NCBI GenBank assembly: GCA_014379785.1
Contig: JACMLD010000384.1
Location: 1 to 6,550 of the forward strand
Length of the DNA: 6,550 bases
Direction of reading: 5' to 3'
Source of the DNA: Chitinophagaceae bacterium
GTDB taxonomy: Bacteria; Bacteroidota; Bacteroidia; Chitinophagales; Chitinophagaceae
The notes below the pieces were generated by a model, which worked only from the letters and a program-made list of their open reading frames with translations, ran no database searches and was not told the origin of the DNA. Positions within the stretch are counted from its first letter, which is position 1, and each line of letters starts with the position of its first letter. The translations under genes and the position numbers were made by a program. Below are positions 6,224-6,550 of this stretch, piece after piece.

Positions 6224-6550
6224 GCAGTTTTGTCCGGCTTTTGTTGCCAGTCGCTGAATAACGCGAGTGCAGCGGAATTGTCAAGCCGGGTCATGCTTAT
6301 TTTTCGCTGGTCCAGCGGACAGGTTAGTTCATCGTAAATCATTGAATCGTCGAAACCCGCGCGGGCGGCGTCTTCCCTGCTGGCAGCAAAATAAACTGCT
6401 GATGGTCTGGACCAGTAAATCGCACCCATACACATCGGGCATGGCTCACAGGTAGTATAAACTTCACAGCCTTCGAGTTGAAAATCCGACAGATTTTTGC
6501 AGGCATCCCGGATAGCTACTACTTCGGCGTGTGCAGTCGGGTCATTGGTA
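6217..6550 (-). CDS. guaD: guanine deaminase, C-terminal 110 residues (5' end outside window)
   Basis: Read leftward from the window edge, codons from 6549 to 6220 are open, with a TGA stop at 6217-6219. The frame shows the zinc deaminase signature: HAE (seventh to ninth visible residues; H is a zinc ligand, E the proton shuttle) and EPCPMC, whose two cysteines (37 and 40) are the other ligands. AIYWSRPSAVYFAA and AGFDDSMIYDEL match bacterial guanine deaminase (GuaD of Bacillus subtilis) better than tRNA adenosine or cytosine deaminases. It converts guanine to xanthine and ammonia in the cytoplasm for purine salvage. Bacterial GuaD is about 156 residues, so roughly 45 are missing at the N-terminus. 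The protein ends in tyrosine, as GuaD proteins do; from memory that terminal tyrosine helps bind substrate in the domain-swapped dimer. An ATG at 6435 is internal, not the start. The 3' end overlaps the amidohydrolase gene by seven bases, tail to tail. Confidence 0.9.
   Translation of the reverse strand, partial: TNDPTAHAEVVAIRDACKNLSDFQLEGCEVYTTCEPCPMCMGAIYWSRPSAVYFAASREDAARAGFDDSMIYDELTCPLDQRKISMTRLDNSAALALFSDWQQKPDKTAY

Noticed and set aside
6267..6455. Plus-strand open frame of 62 codons opposite guaD
   Set aside because: It is the antisense shadow of a clearly conserved deaminase frame and shows no coding features of its own.

Overview
The window looks like chromosomal DNA from a member of the Bacteroidota, probably close to the Chitinophagaceae. 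This rests on family knowledge plus three things in the sequence: a secreted protein ending in a type IX secretion (T9SS) type A sorting domain, a short sigma-70-like factor followed by a small single-pass membrane protein of a kind I associate with that group, and weak or absent Shine-Dalgarno sequences. There are no RNA genes, CRISPR arrays, insertion sequences, attachment sites or long repeats that I can support. No stretch of more than 300 bases lacks a gene.

Layout. Bases 1-78 hold the 3' end of a plus-strand membrane-protein gene, probably TauE/SafE-like. It converges with a minus-strand NlpC/P60 cysteine peptidase with an SH3-like N-terminus (81-812); only two bases separate the stop codons. 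A divergent intergenic segment (about 813-919) leads to a plus-strand sigma factor gene (start uncertain, GTG at 920 preferred, stop at 1489) and then a small membrane-anchored protein that resembles an anti-sigma factor (1546-1848). After about 105 bases with no recognisable gene comes a large secreted protein of 845 residues (LamG-like domain, calcineurin-like phosphoesterase, fibronectin-type regions, T9SS tail; 1954-4491). Ten bases later begins an exported amidohydrolase with an extra NTF2/SnoaL-like C-terminal domain (4502-6223). It converges on, and overlaps by seven bases, a minus-strand guanine deaminase gene whose 5' end lies beyond the window (6217-6550).

How the genes may work together. 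The sigma factor and the small membrane protein form a likely regulatory pair. The phosphoesterase and the amidohydrolase are probably co-transcribed and both exported, one by T9SS to the surface or medium and one to the periplasm or outer surface, but the sequence does not reveal a shared substrate. The peptidase and guanine deaminase are housekeeping recycling or salvage enzymes.

I see no clear new defence or mobile system. The points most worth a second look are a canonical A-AAA-AAA slippery heptamer near the end of the sigma gene, positioned so that a -1 shift would fuse the sigma factor to the downstream membrane protein, whose own start codon is unclear; loss of both histidine ligands of one metal site in the secreted phosphoesterase; and the amidohydrolase-NTF2 fusion.
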